From Patiria pectinifera (lineage: Eukaryota; Echinodermata; Asteroidea; Valvatida; Asterinidae): a stretch of DNA of 64,000 bases. Of the stretch, positions 35,639-48,700 are shown piece by piece. The notes under the pieces are model-generated. The model searched no databases. It saw only the letters and a list, made by a program, of their open reading frames with translations, and was not told the origin of the DNA. Each line of letters begins with the position of its first letter. Within the stretch, counting starts at the first letter, position 1. The stretch covers positions 4,954,932 to 5,018,931 of the forward strand of contig CM057138.1 of assembly GCA_029964075.1 (NCBI GenBank), written 5' to 3'. Position numbers and translations under genes: made by a program.

Positions 35639-36128
35639 ACGTTAGTTTTCTAAAATAAAAATACTTGGCAATTGTGTAGTTACGGGCCCGTCTTTTGTTT
35701 TGGCCAAGTTTAAGTCAAGAGTGCTTTTGATCATTCCAAAATGACTTGACAAAATGACAAAAATGATGTTAATGACACTATTTTTTTGAATTTTGAACAG
35801 AATGTTCAGGTGGAAAATGTACGTTTCTTATTCAGTAAATAGACTATAGTTGATGCCATTCCACATGCGATCAACAGGGATTGGCGTATTCACAGTGCCT
35901 TGCGGTCATTCCCATCTTCATTTTTGTGTTCCCTTTTGTCGGCTTCCTCGTCGTTTTACACCAAAATTTCCCCTCGAACAATCACAGCTTTAATTCCCTC
36001 AAACCACGACTCTCCTGTTGGTTTTAAATTTTGCTAATTTAAATTTGTCGTTTGGTAAGTCAAATAACCATTTTTGTTCTATTATGGGAACAGGGCCCCC
36101 AACTACACAATCGCCTAAAAACTAACAT
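35639..36128. mobile_element. Probable inverted-end element (GGCAATTGTGTAGTT)
   Basis: GGCAATTGTGTAGTTACGGGC at 35667 is inverted with two differences as AACTACACAATCGCC near 36099-36113, and the bases outside also pair partly. Single copy here, so the call is tentative. Confidence 0.5.
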
Positions 36129-36231
36129 GCTGAAACCATGGAGTGCTGGTCAAATAAATGATTTCTATCCACTTCATATTCATATCAACATAAATTTACT
36201 TTCTGTTTGAGACGAAAATAAAGCAACGTAT

Positions 36232-36915
36232 AGTCGGACTCCCTATTATCGCGGCATCCCTATTATCGCGGCATGGGAAATTTCTCTTTTTACAGTGTCA
36301 AAACTCCTTTAAGTGGCGATTTTTATCCAGTACACCAGTCATCAAATATTTTCTACCGAAATGTATAAAAAGGACGATTAAAAAATGTTGTGTCTTTCGG
36401 GACTTTTAACGATTTTAATAAATATTAACGTTTTCCAAAACTTGCAAAATTTTCCCTCACCGTGTCTGCTAAAAGGTACCGTTTATATTTTAACATAAAT
36501 CTTTAATTGCGCTCTGTCCATGAAAGTTCCATTGTCTGGTTCCCATTCTTCAGCTGCAAATGTAAAATGAAGTCGAACGACGATATTTGCAGCGCGAAAT
36601 CGTAACAACTTTTACGGGATCAAAATAAGCACCGCGCGTTAGCAAAAATAAAACGGCACACCGTGTAAAGTGAATGGCGCCCTCAATCGCCGATCAGTAG
36701 ACTTGCCTCAGGGATTTGTGTTCTCCTTTCGGGGGAAGGGCAGGGTCTTAAGAAATCATCCTGCAGACATTTTGTCTTTAATCAACTTGAACGTTACAGG
36801 GGAAATATCAGACTTTATTCAGGGGGTGTTTTGGTCAAAGATAAACTATGAACAAAAAAGTTGGGATCATTATAAAAACCACTTCCTGCATACCGCGATA
36901 ATAGGGAGTCCACCT
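36232..36915. mobile_element. Element with CTCCCTATTATCGCGG inverted ends
   Basis: GGACTCCCTATTATCGCGGC on the left, with CCCTATTATCGCGGCAT repeated once in tandem, is inverted as CCGCGATAATAGGGAGTCC at 36894-36912. A third diverged CCGCGATAATACGGCGTTCC occurs at 37093. Interior about 640 bp without a transposase frame. Confidence 0.72.
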
Positions 36916-37445
36916 CCGTTCGCACACGCCGCGCATGTCTATTTTCACAGGTATCGTACACGGAATAAACCACACCACCCGTCAGATTTTTTTATATTAA
37001 TTTAAAAAGGAAGAGTTATACTACACATAAGACAGGACAATTCTGGAAGGTTAGTGGGCAATCTCTATTCCGAACGATAAACGTGATAAGTACCGCGATA
37101 ATACGGCGTTCCATCCTACTATTTAATATTAAGATAAAAACAAACCTAACTACAAAGTACAAGTAACAATGTATGTCATTGCGTGACTGGTGATTATTTT
37201 GGACAAATATGGAATAATACAATGAAACTAAAAGTTTAACGAGTTGCATGCTCCAGTTCATGCACCCAAGGTCAAAAGTGAACTGTGTTGCATGCTATGA
37301 AATGCAAGCGTGTCAACCGTGCGTAAATACATTGGCTACGTACATGTACGTACGCAAGCGTGAAACTGTGCGGAAACATTCGGACGGTGACCTAAAAAAA
37401 TCGTCAAAATTTCCTGCAAAATCACCCACATCATTTCCCACTAAC

Positions 37446-37466
37446 CTGTTCTAATTCTGCACTCAT
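37446..37466 (-). CDS. RalGDS-like gene, possible alternative first exon (exon 1b)
   Basis: A seven-codon exon (MSAELEQ) starts with ATG in the context AAGATGA and ends CAG|GTTAGT in phase 0, so it too would join exon 2 in frame. It lies 6.8 kb upstream of exon 1a. It is short enough to be a chance match. Confidence 0.3.
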
Positions 37467-37469
37467 CTT

Positions 37470-38890
37470 GACTCTTTCACCCACCAGCATCCATAGTAGA
37501 AAATCGTGAAAAGGTGACGGGATATTTCATCCAAAATACGGAAGGAAGTTATACCGTGAACAACGGCAGCGCTGCATGGAAGCTGGGAGATGACAAGAAG
37601 TTGTTGACAGTGTGAAGAGCAATTAGAACGTGTAGTTCATGATAGTTTAGTAATGAATGAAAAAGCGTTTGAATTTGTTAACAATTTTCAATTTTTCCAC
37701 CAATTTCACCAATGTTTCCAGTGTTTTGTGATTTTTTTCAAAATTTGATGTTTGTTTCCAAAAATAAAATTAGTACTTTTTAAAATGTGTCACTGAAAAT
37801 GAGGTACGAACTGCACGACACAAAGTTTTAAAAGTTTCAGTCAGAAAAGTGACGTAAAAGGTTTTAAACCCAGACGCCAAATCCTATCAGAAGACAGCCA
37901 TTGGGATCAGGATGTCCGACTATTCGTGGGGGGAGTATTCGCAGTTTCGCGCGCAGCGGTCTTTAATTGATTGAAAACAGGTGGCCAAGTTACCGGGTAG
38001 CTCAACTTACATGGAAATGTCCTTATTTAGAAGAATTGACTCTCACTAAGTTTTTGTCTTCTGGAAATTGACACAGAAATTCTTTGAAACCTTACAACCA
38101 AATATACACAGCATTATATTTTATTCAGGGTAGTGAAGCGCACAAAACTTGACAATTTTAAACAAATGTCAAAAACACTAGTTTTGTCACAAAAACCTCT
38201 GCCGCGATACTGACGTTTGGAATACAATTTTGTTTTTAATCACTAGCTGAATTGTACATTTTCCTAATTTTGGCAAAATAAATTACAAAATATGCATCAA
38301 TATAGTTGTCATTCAGTACCTAATCACATCTTTAAGTGGAAAAAATGCAAAACAAATCAGGGAAGTACATCAGTGAATGATACAAAGTAAATGACAAATA
38401 AGCAAGGAAAAACACAAACATTTCACTTGAAATAAACACAATTCACTCTATATTCGTCAAAGCTTTCATCAAATTTTGAAAATTGTCTACTTTACAAAAT
38501 AAGTCATCACACATTTTGTTAGTTTGTTGCATAAACAAAACTCTTAATTACTGAAATGTATGTTTACGTAATCAGCCATAGAAAATTAAAGTCTAATTAG
38601 AAAAATAAAAATCTGATTAAACAAACTTCTTCGTTACGGAACCAAAATATACATTATTTTACAAACAACATAAAGAGCGATTAATAAATTATGGCAATTT
38701 TAAATTTTAAACAAATTCTTGTTAAACTTTTTAGCTGCGGGTAGCGGCTCACCAAATCATCATGTCTTTCCATTAGTTGGTCACAAACATTGACATGGTC
38801 TAATGCTCCTACATATTTTGACCGATTTCAACCAAACCTGATCTTTTACTTAAAACACTACTCCTTCCAGAGAAATTACATCACGGGATT
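37470..38890. other. AT-rich segment between the RalGDS-like 5' end and the GBP 3' end
   Basis: No gene recognised. If exon 1b is real, the promoter of the RalGDS-like gene would lie here. No TATA box is obvious near 37500. Confidence 0.35.
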
Positions 38891-38956
38891 CGTGCATGAA
38901 CACAAATTTGTGGGCCCGCAACTTCCAAGATCCGATTGAGCTTGTTCTAAGGGAAG

Positions 38957-39358
38957 TTAACCCTGAAAGGGCCTGGGGGGGGGGGCAGAATCCACCCCAC
39001 CCCCCTCAACTTTTCCACGATAGACTTGAAAAAAATTGTTTCGTGACCCGAGCTGTTTATGACTTTTTAGCCTCGAGACATATATTCCAGCGCTACGCGC
39101 CATGAAACTGAATTTCCCCTGAATTACCATTTGTGCATATGAATAATTAGTTAGCCATAATTCCAAAACCCTTTGACTTATAGTCATGAAATTTCTTTGG
39201 TATGTTCATTACAAGTTGTCCTATGCATGTATCGAGTTTCATAACTTTTAGTCACTCGATGGTCGAGATCTTGGGGGGGGGGGGGAGAAATACCCCCCCC
39301 CAAAAAAAAAAAAAAACAGCTGAGAGATTGTCAAAATAACCCGGCCCTTTTAGGGTTA
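38957..39358. mobile_element. TTAACCCT-ended element, subfamily with AAAGGGCC
   Basis: Left end TTAACCCTGAAAGGGCC and right end GGCCCTTTTAGGGTTAG are an inverted pair. It contains G10 and G12/C9 tracts. It lies just past the GBP gene's poly(A) signal. Confidence 0.75.
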
Positions 39359-39387
39359 GAGTTTATAACTCTCAAACAAACGGACTT

Positions 39388-39393
39388 TTTATT
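39388..39393 (-). terminator. Candidate polyadenylation signal of the GBP-like gene
   Basis: AATAAA on the minus strand, 130 bp after the stop codon at 39523. It is the first canonical hexamer after the stop and lies just before a TTAA-flanked repeat. Confidence 0.5.
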
Positions 39394-39522
39394 ACAATAA
39401 ACAACAGAAACTTTAAAAGATTCACATACACAGTCAGTCAATCAGTTAGAACACCACACTGGCCCACTTTTACCAGCAAAAGTACTGCTGTTGAAAGGCT
39501 ATAGTTTAGAGCGCACAGTATT

Positions 39523-39711
39523 TCAGCTGAAAATCCACATGATCCACTGAATAAATCCCACCAATGTGGACCACAGGCCCTCCCGCGCTTTGATGATGCG
39601 GCGAATGTCCGGGTCAGAGTTCATGAAGAGGTCAACGATGTTGGCCTTGAGGTCAGGCGGCCAGTGCTTGGGTTTACCCTCGTCCAGGTTCAACATGCAC
39701 ACCTCGCGAAT
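39523..39711 (-). CDS. GBP-like gene, terminal exon 21
   Basis: Residues 769-830 and the TGA stop. A charged segment (LKANIVDLFMNSDPDIRRII) is followed by the hydrophobic, tryptophan-rich end LWSTLVGFIQWIMWIFS. A candidate poly(A) signal lies 130 bp further on. Confidence 0.88.
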   Translation of the reverse strand: MREVCMLNLDEGKPKHWPPDLKANIVDLFMNSDPDIRRIIKAREGLWSTLVGFIQWIMWIFS

Positions 39712-42700
39712 CTGCGAGTGGAATGATAAAAAACGAAGAAAGATACATCGGTTATTTAAGAATTTCAACACGTAAAGAATAAATGCACCACAAGAAAGTA
39801 GTACTGACTTCCAAGAACGTAAATCCTGGAGGGGGAGGATACAACCCATGGCTACCATAACCTTTTTGACAAGGGGGGGGGGGGCTGGGAGGATGGGCCA
39901 CAGATCATCACCCCCCATTCCCCCCCCCCCCCCTCACCAGATTTTTGTGCTGAATGTAAAAATCTTCAAATTAAGTTAAGGGCCCATGCAATTTAATTTT
40001 TTTAGTGCAATCCTTGAAAATGCACATTTTGTGATGTGATCAAGCTAAATGAGTCGTTTGTCAACCCTGGTCTTTTTTTTTTTTAAACAGATTTGAAAAG
40101 AGCACAATCTTTAGCATTACTGCTGTGAAAACCGCATGCTGATACCATCTTTAGTTTAAAAATTATAGGAGTAGGAACACCAAGAGATGTGATGAAGTAA
40201 TGTGATGAAGTGGCCCTATTTTGGCCTGAATCTCCACATGAAAATTCCTGACAAACAACTCATTTAGCTTGATCGCATCACATTTGTGTCCCATTTAACA
40301 TTATTATCCATTTTCGTTTCGCCATTTTGTCAAGGGTATTTTGGTGCCTAATTTGAGATTTTATGCTAATGCAAATTTCCATATTCATGAGCAAAAGTGT
40401 GATGCCATTTCAGGCGGAAACCTCATTGTCACAACTATTTAAGCACAAAAAGTTACCAGAATTTTGGATATTTTGCTGTTGTAAATTTTCTTTTCTTTGA
40501 GTGATTCGTTGTTGTGTCAGTACATGGCAGCAAGCCAATGAGCAAACTTTTCTCACAAATGTTTTCAATAGCAGATTTTTGGGTTCACATTTGAACAGAA
40601 AACAAAACTGAACAGTGTCTTCCTGAAATGACAGCAACAGCGCCCTCAGTTGTCTGAAAAAGCATGGACAATTTCAAACATTTAAAGAAGTGCACCTTTA
40701 AATAACATTAACCAAAAAGGCATGTCAAATAGTTTTCATACATTTACGAGGAGTAGAAAGTTGCACAAAATGTGTCCCTGAGAAAAATTCATTTGATGAA
40801 CATTTCAAACAAACAGCACAACTTAAACACCATTAATGGACATAAAGCATGCATGCTCACAATATGTATGCACATTTGCATACAGGATTCTATTATGAAG
40901 AGCACCATGACCTGGTGTCGAATGGTGTCCGGCCTAACTCCCCCTCCCCCCCTTTGGAAATTTCAGGATCATCCCAGCAAGTCGTCAACACAAATTTACG
41001 CCACTAGCCAACTTACAAAAGTGGTTAGACTAAACACGGTATCGTATCGGTCCGCGGACAGCAGGGCAACTTTCTTTGCTGACTGGAGTGGTACCTCGAC
41101 CTACAAACAAACAACCAAGAAAACAAACCAGCTAACATTAAGGTAGCAGACCAGTAAATAAACTTCCATAGACCCCAATGGTAAATGCTCCCACTTCAAA
41201 AATTCGGGAAAAATACTCACAACTCTCCAAGGTGTTCGAGACACACATCAAATTAAAGCTTATTTCATCATCTTTTAATTTCTGTTCAATTTACGGGGGG
41301 TCAACTGATGACTTTTAGGAGAAATTTCCATCTGAAGACGACCACCCCTGAAAATAGTCCTGAAGCCCATCGCCATTTTGAAAAACGATGCCTACACTCC
41401 ATTGCAAAGTAGAGCGCTTTTAGGGTCCAAATTACATCAAAATTACACAGAACTGCAAGCTCCAAGTCCTGTGCACGGTTTCCATCCATAATTTTGACAA
41501 ACCCTCAAGTTCATGGCCCACAGCATGCTCAAATACCGAAGATTTTGAGGGCATGCAAATCGTGATTTGGCCGGCGCAGGCAATTTCGGACCGATTTACT
41601 GGTCTGCACCCTTAAGATGCACTTTGGAGTTCAAAGCAATAACCAATGAACTACTTCAGTTATAAGCTACTATAAAAACTGGAATTTTCACTTAATAAAT
41701 CATTTTTCAAGAAATTAACATGTAGATTGCTTCTTTAAACAAAACTTGTGTAGTTTTGGCAACTTTCCAAAGGCATATAGGATCATTTGAATTAATGCCA
41801 TAAGTAACCTACCCATCAAAAAGCTTACTTGGATTAAAGATTGTACTGGTACTAAACAACTCGTCAAATTATTCCATCTGGCTTGCTGTCATTTTTGAAA
41901 AAATCAATAAATGTAGGTGATTTCCAACGATCAATCAATTGACAGATTTTTGGAAAAAGGGAGGGCTAATGACGAAACTGGGTTTTGAGAGGTGTCACAA
42001 TTAAAAATGAACAAAATGCATGATTAATGATCCTGTATGCCTTTAAGAAAATTCTGAGTAATTACAAGTGGTTTTTTTTCTTACAACACTCTTTTTTTTC
42101 ACAGATTCCAGATTATAAAAGGGATTCTTTATAAATCCTGAAAATTCCCTAAAAATCAGGAAAAATTGTGACAAAATGTCGCCCGTGTAGATTATTGTTT
42201 TGATCCAGTAGGGCAAAAATCAACATTGAAGCCTAAATTAAGTTCCAGAAAATCTGATGACATTTGACCTGCACAAAAATGAATACGCAAATGATATGCA
42301 AATGAATGACCCTTGACCTCTCTGGAGTAGGCCTCCATGTTTTCCTGCCTGCGCTGTCCGCACACGGCGTGGATCAGCCGCTGCAGCTGCATCAGGCAGT
42401 CGTCGTAAGCCGACATGGACGAAAAGTCATCCTGGAAAGAGTAAAATAGGGAGGGAATTTTTTTTTTTTCAAAAAACTGTAAGTGATTTCACAACATTTC
42501 ACACGTGACTTTTTGCAGCTTGTAGTTCTTTTTTTGCCCGAAGAAAACAAGAAGTAAACAAATTTGAAGACTAAAATATTATAAATAACAAATTTTCTTG
42601 GCTTCATCAACAAGTAAGGATTTCTATACGTTTTCTGCTTTCTTTCCACACCAATGAATTTAGATATTTTCAAGAGTTTCATGATATTTTGAGATTTTTT

Positions 42701-45700
42701 CGAGAACCTGAATCTATGTTTTAACATTCTTGCCCCCAAAATGAAGGGGGAATGTTTTGCCTGTCTGAACAACAACAACATCAGGCTCAAAACCAGGGGC
42801 TCCCTGTAGAAAAGGGCAACGGGAGTATCAAAAATAAAAGTACGGGAGTTAAAAGCAGGAAAACTTTCCATTCTAATTTTCAAATTAAACTCACCAGTAA
42901 CTCCTTAAAGAGAGACTTTGCCCTGGTGGCTTCTTGGGTGAGCCTGAACAAGAATAAGAGCAAAAAATAAATTCCTAAAAACTAATGAAACAATTTACAC
43001 AGTTTTTGGGGTTCGTTTTACAAGGCATGAATCAGTTGAAAATTAAAATTCAGACATTTCAACAATGCAAGAATTTGAATTTGAAGGGAAGCCTTACTTT
43101 TCAATGATTGTTTTGCTTCGAACATTATTGCACCTCAGTTTCACAAAGTGTTCATAAAAAAACAGATTTTTAAAAAATGTTTACAACAGTGTGTTTGGTT
43201 CATAGAGCTATATTAAATTACTAAAGCTCTAACTCGCCATGAGGCAATGTAGCATGCTGGGTGCATCCATTCTTATGCTTAATCTACGGCGAGCTCGAAA
43301 TTTTGAACAGCTTTTTTGTTATGGCTATTTGCATATCTGCATTTGGATTTAAAAAATGTCCATTATCGAAACCAATACACCCGGAGTTGAAATACATTTT
43401 GTACTTTTTCTGCGCTGTATGCCCCATTCTGATGATAATGCACCTATGTTGGCCGCGTTTGCTGTACGCTGGTGTTGCATTTCATGCAAATTCGATTCCG
43501 TTTGATTCAATATGATCCTGGGACACACACATGCATGAACTCAAAATGTCTGCAGTATTCTATGTCTAGAGTATAAAGGAATTAGCACTCTAGTTATTAA
43601 CATAGCTCTATGGTTTAGTTATGCGTTGGTTTTGTTTTCGCTACCTGTGGTCTAGGTCCGTATCGTTGACTGGAAGGGGGAGCTGCGTACTGTCCGTGTT
43701 GTCCCGCATCGTCTGGGCGAGCCCGTTGACCTAGTTTTGAACGGAGTGAAAACACTTCAAAATTAAGCTTAAAAAAACTTGCACCTATAAAAACAGACGC
43801 CAGAAAGTGGAAATCTCGAAGAGCTTGATTTACAGAAACATCCAACAGTTTTTATCGATTGCGGTCAAATGGGCCGTTTGCTGTTGTTCGTTTTATTGTA
43901 AAATATAATATCTGTCAAAAAGGAGCATAAATCACAGCTCATTTATTTACCTCTTTTTGACACTTGACTTTCAGCAGCTGGTTGTTCTTCTTCTCGTGTT
44001 CCTTCTCTGCTTCTGACATTCCTGTCTGCATAAAAAAAAAAGTTTTAACAATTTAAGAAAAGCCCAAAACATCCGGGAGAAACTAATAAGAGCTAAACTG
44101 CCACAGCAAAATCAAGAGCTCAAACCACTCCCAACAGATTCTGGCTTTTTCAAAGAAAAAAGTGAACCAGACGAAACCCTTAACATACTGCTCTCCTTAC
44201 TGAAGGAACAATTTGAAACTGACTAAAGTCACATAAGCCATACAAGTCACAAACTTACATGACTGGAATAAACCCAATCCCAACCACAACTTTTTCGCGA
44301 GTCAGCTTCGATTCTTTCTTGAATTACCCATTGTAACTGAAGAGTGCCCAAACAGCAAGGCACGAAAGCATTTGCGAATATAATCCTCTGCTCGCAACAT
44401 TAATCACATTTGATTACCCAACCTATCATAGTCACTCAATCTAATATGTCCACCCACATAACATTTCAATCGGACATAACCGGCAAAGACTAAGTCATGC
44501 TTAAAATCCATACTAAGCCATACAAGTCAGCAGAGAAGAAGTGTCACTGAATGGGATAGTGCCATCCCTTTTCCAAACAAAAACAACAACTTACCTTCAG
44601 CAAAGCTAGGTGGGCATTATACGAACTCTCCTCTGCGGCCACAGTCGCCTCTTGGGTGAAGAGATTCAGCGCTTTCTGTCTGGCGCCCTCGCTCAATCGG
44701 CTCATGGTCTTCGGGCTGCGAGGCTCTTGGTGAGTGTTCTGCATTCCGCTGTCAAACTCCTCTGCATATTTTTTTTTCAAATTACGGGAGTTCATCAACA
44801 ATCTGAACTTGCAAAAAAATAAGCCAGTTCCGTATTTCAAGTGCGCATGAGCACAATCAGTCCTTCTGATTTGAGGCGTGCGATCACACCCCCACGCCAT
44901 CGCACGCCTAAAAGCTTCCCGAGAAGTGTGAATAATTGCACGCCTCAATCCCTCTGTACTGCACACCTTGACATACATTTACAGCATAATTACACTTCTG
45001 TGAGCTCTTGAAATGGCCTTACTGTAAACCAAGATTTAATATCATGAAAAAAAAATCAGATTGTTCAGTCCCAGTTTGGATCACAGAATCACACGCCTAG
45101 AAAAATCACAGGCCTAGAAAAATCACACGCCTAGAAAAATCACACGCCTAGAAAAATCACACGCCTAGAAAAATCACACCTAGAAAAATCACACGCCTAG
45201 AAATATCCAGGTGTGCCTTTTTCCCACTCGCCTGTGATTTTTCAAATCAGGACTACACCATGATATACATCACAGGTCATTTGAGATAAACAAAGCTCAT
45301 CGAAGGCACGTGAATGCGCAAGGAGACGGGCTCATGACGCTCGTTACGTTCGCGTAACATCGCGTCAGTGATTTTATCCAGAATGACCTTTGACCTGGAC
45401 AACTTCATTGAGATACCGAACTGCTTAAATGCAGTGTTGTGTATATGTACAACAAAAAATAATAATGAAAGGGCCTACATAGTGCCAAAACATCAATTAA
45501 TGGGGGAAAAAAGGAATATCAAATTTAGGAAATCAGGCTCTTTGCTATTTAAAAATCAGGACGCATAGCAACCAATGCAATCCCAGACAAGCGAGAGTGT
45601 CGCCTCTCATCATGTCGAGCGTGTATGGTTTACCTTCTACTGTTATGCCACGCTGCCACTACAGCCAAAATGTAAACGAGCTGCAAGGTACAGATATAAC

Positions 45701-48700
45701 GTAAGTTAACTACATCTTGCCAGAGATGGCAATATTATTTTTTTCAGTGATATCTACTCATGATAATCTCATTGCAGTTTAAACAAACACAACAGACAGT
45801 ACACACTTGGCACCATTTACTTAGCCATCTGTAAGGGTACAACTGGCGAAAAGAAAAGTGAACCACAGAAATAAAAAGGGACACCCTTACCTAGAGCTTT
45901 TTGGTTAGCTTGGTCTAGCACACTCTCAAGAAGCTGGGAGTTCTTCAGAAGAAACGAGTCACGGATGTTGTCCAAAGATGTCTGCAATAAGAACAAACAG
46001 ACAAAAGCAAGGCAAGCCAGAGTATTAAAGCTGTTCCCAGAGCCGAAGAAACTTTATTCAACTTGGCATCTATTTACTAGAAGTCTTTTTTAATTTCATG
46101 GCACTGCTTGACGATTAGCAGAAAAATGCTAATTATAGCAGAAAAGTGTGCTAAGCTTATAGAACCATTTCATGGAATGGATGTGCCAATGGCTGTGCGC
46201 ACATGGAAGATATCTACTGTTACTGATTAAAGAAAACTTTTCCTCTGATGTAAGCATGCCTTTTGCTGCGCTTACTGCTTTAATACGGTCTCCATAAAAT
46301 AGCAGCGAAATGACACTGGGCCATGATCTACACAATGGGCTGGATTTAACCCCTTCCGTTGCTTTATGGGATAATCCTACACAATACCACAGCTCGGCTC
46401 AGTGGCAAACCCAGGATTTGGCTTTGAGGGGGGGGGGGGGTACAACTTTTTGGGGGACATACTGTATGTTAGTTATTGAATTACAACTTTACAATCTCAA
46501 ATGATTGCCTGCCAGACAATGATTCTGTCTTGAGGGGTAGGCTGGTTCCCGCCCCACAATCAGTTTCGATAATGTATGGACCAGGAAACAGTCTGCTCAC
46601 AAAGCAGATCTGTTTGTGCCCAAACACAAAAGCCTTTTTTTCAGAGGGGTGCAGATATCCTAACAGGGAAAAAAAGGAGGATAGTTTGGTTGAAATAAAA
46701 AATAAAAGTGAAAAATATTTGTGAAATAATGAAGAAATGTTACCTTTAACTGGTCCAGGAATTTCTGGAAGGGTGCGGATCTTTGCAGTCGTTCTAGAGT
46801 TCTGCTGTAGCTGGCAATGCAGTCTGTCTTGATGTCTGCGTAGCTGGACTTGAGTTGGGACGTCTTCATGGGTAGGGGCAGCTCGCCGAGCTTGCTCTCG
46901 CCTTCTAACTGTGGGTGGTTCGAATCCCCATCAATTGAATCAAAATATGAAAAGCCGTTTTCCTCATGGCACATATGTGATGCGATCAAGCTAAATGAGT
47001 CGTTAGTCGGGAATTTTTATTTGGAGATACAGGCCAAAATAGGGCAACTTCGTCACATCACTTCATCACATCTCTGGTTGTTCCGACTTCCATAATTTTT
47101 AGAACTAAAGATGGTACCAGCATGCGGTTTTCACAGCAGTGATGCTGAGATTGTGCTCTTTTCAAATCTGGCATAAAAAACTTTTCTGACTAGGGTCGAC
47201 AAACGACTCATGTAGCTTGATCACATCACATATGTTGTTTTGGCTTCTAACTACATGTATAGGTAAAGTAAAGTCTGTCAAAAACCAATATAGCCCATTG
47301 AGCTGGCTTTTATCTCCGGTTTTCTCCGCACGAAACACATAAGAAAAATTTGCGGCATTTGCTCAACGGCCATCTTGACACTGCGCTTAACAGGGTAAAT
47401 TCACCACACACAAAAATTGTGCTTCTTCCAAACTTTCGCCTGTTAAAGACAAGTAAAGAGACCTATCTAACCAGATCACACCATACTTTTTTTTAAGATG
47501 ATCACACTTTTACTGTACAGAATAACCAATTAGAGATTACTCCCAAGAGCTAATGTCAGTACTCATTTATACTCCTGGGACACGGTAGAAAGAGGCAAGT
47601 TGGGGTAAAGTGGCTTGCCCAAGGACACAACATATGGCCAGCACCTGGATTTGAACCCCGGACCCTCTGATCATGAGCAACGAACCGTAACCACTAGGCC
47701 AACTTCGCCCAAGTCAAATGCGGGATGGCTTTAGACATCAAGCACTTGATGAGGTTCAACAATGCTGCCTTCGACTTACCTCTGTTCTGTGTTGGATTTC
47801 GCTGCATCTTAGCTTGATTTTCTTTTCGTTCATGTCCACTGTGCGGTGATACTTCTCTTTAATCTGGCTCCTTAATTCCTGAGCGGCACCGACCAGTACA
47901 TCGTCCAATCTAAAATATCAATGACAAAAAAAACAAAAAAAAACAAAAAATTAAAAAATACCCCCTCCTTGGTGGTCACTAGCAATGGAGGGCACTTGCC
48001 TGGTATCTGGTGATACTTTATGTGTAATAACAGCGCAAGTGAACCAGTGAGATGAGACACTGGTACCCACGAGTCCTTTTAAAATCAATCATAAAATGGA
48101 GGGATACAGGGAACCAGGCAATTTTGTCTTGTTGTTTGGCAAAAAAACCTAAAAATATTTGATCACTTGAAGTTCTGGTGCATGTGCTCTCTACAATGTG
48201 GTTCTTTTTTTTTGGGGGGGGGGCTGGGATCAGAGGTGGGGTTTGACGAGGATCGGGCGGAGTTCGGGCATAGTTTGGGCAGAGTTTAGGTGGAGTTTAG
48301 GCAGAGTTTGGGTGGAGTTTGGGTGGAGTTTGGGTGGAGTACGGGCAGAGATTGGCTGGAGTTTGGGCAGAGATTGGGTGGAGTTCGAGAGGGGTTAGTG
48401 CAGGGTTTGGGTTGGGTCGGGTAGTTGTGGGGCACGGTTAGTGTTGGGTTTGGATGAGTTGGTACTTGGAGTTCCAGTAGATATTGAGCCGGTTTAATAG
48501 GCAGCTTTGGGCGAGGCCAGTGTGAGGTTTGGGAAGAGTTAGTGTGTGGTTTGGGTGGTGTCGGGTGTAGTTCCAACAGAGCTCCAACAGGCCTGGGCAG
48601 GGTTGGTGCAGGGCCTGGGTGAGGTTTGGGAATTTGGGTGGAGTTAGGCAGGTTTGCGGGCAGGATTAGAATGGGGTATGGGTGCAGTCAGGGTGGGTTT

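Noticed and set aside
42392..42883. 163-residue minus-strand frame
   Set aside because: It covers GBP intron 18 between two well-supported exons and is lysine/phenylalanine-rich low-complexity sequence.
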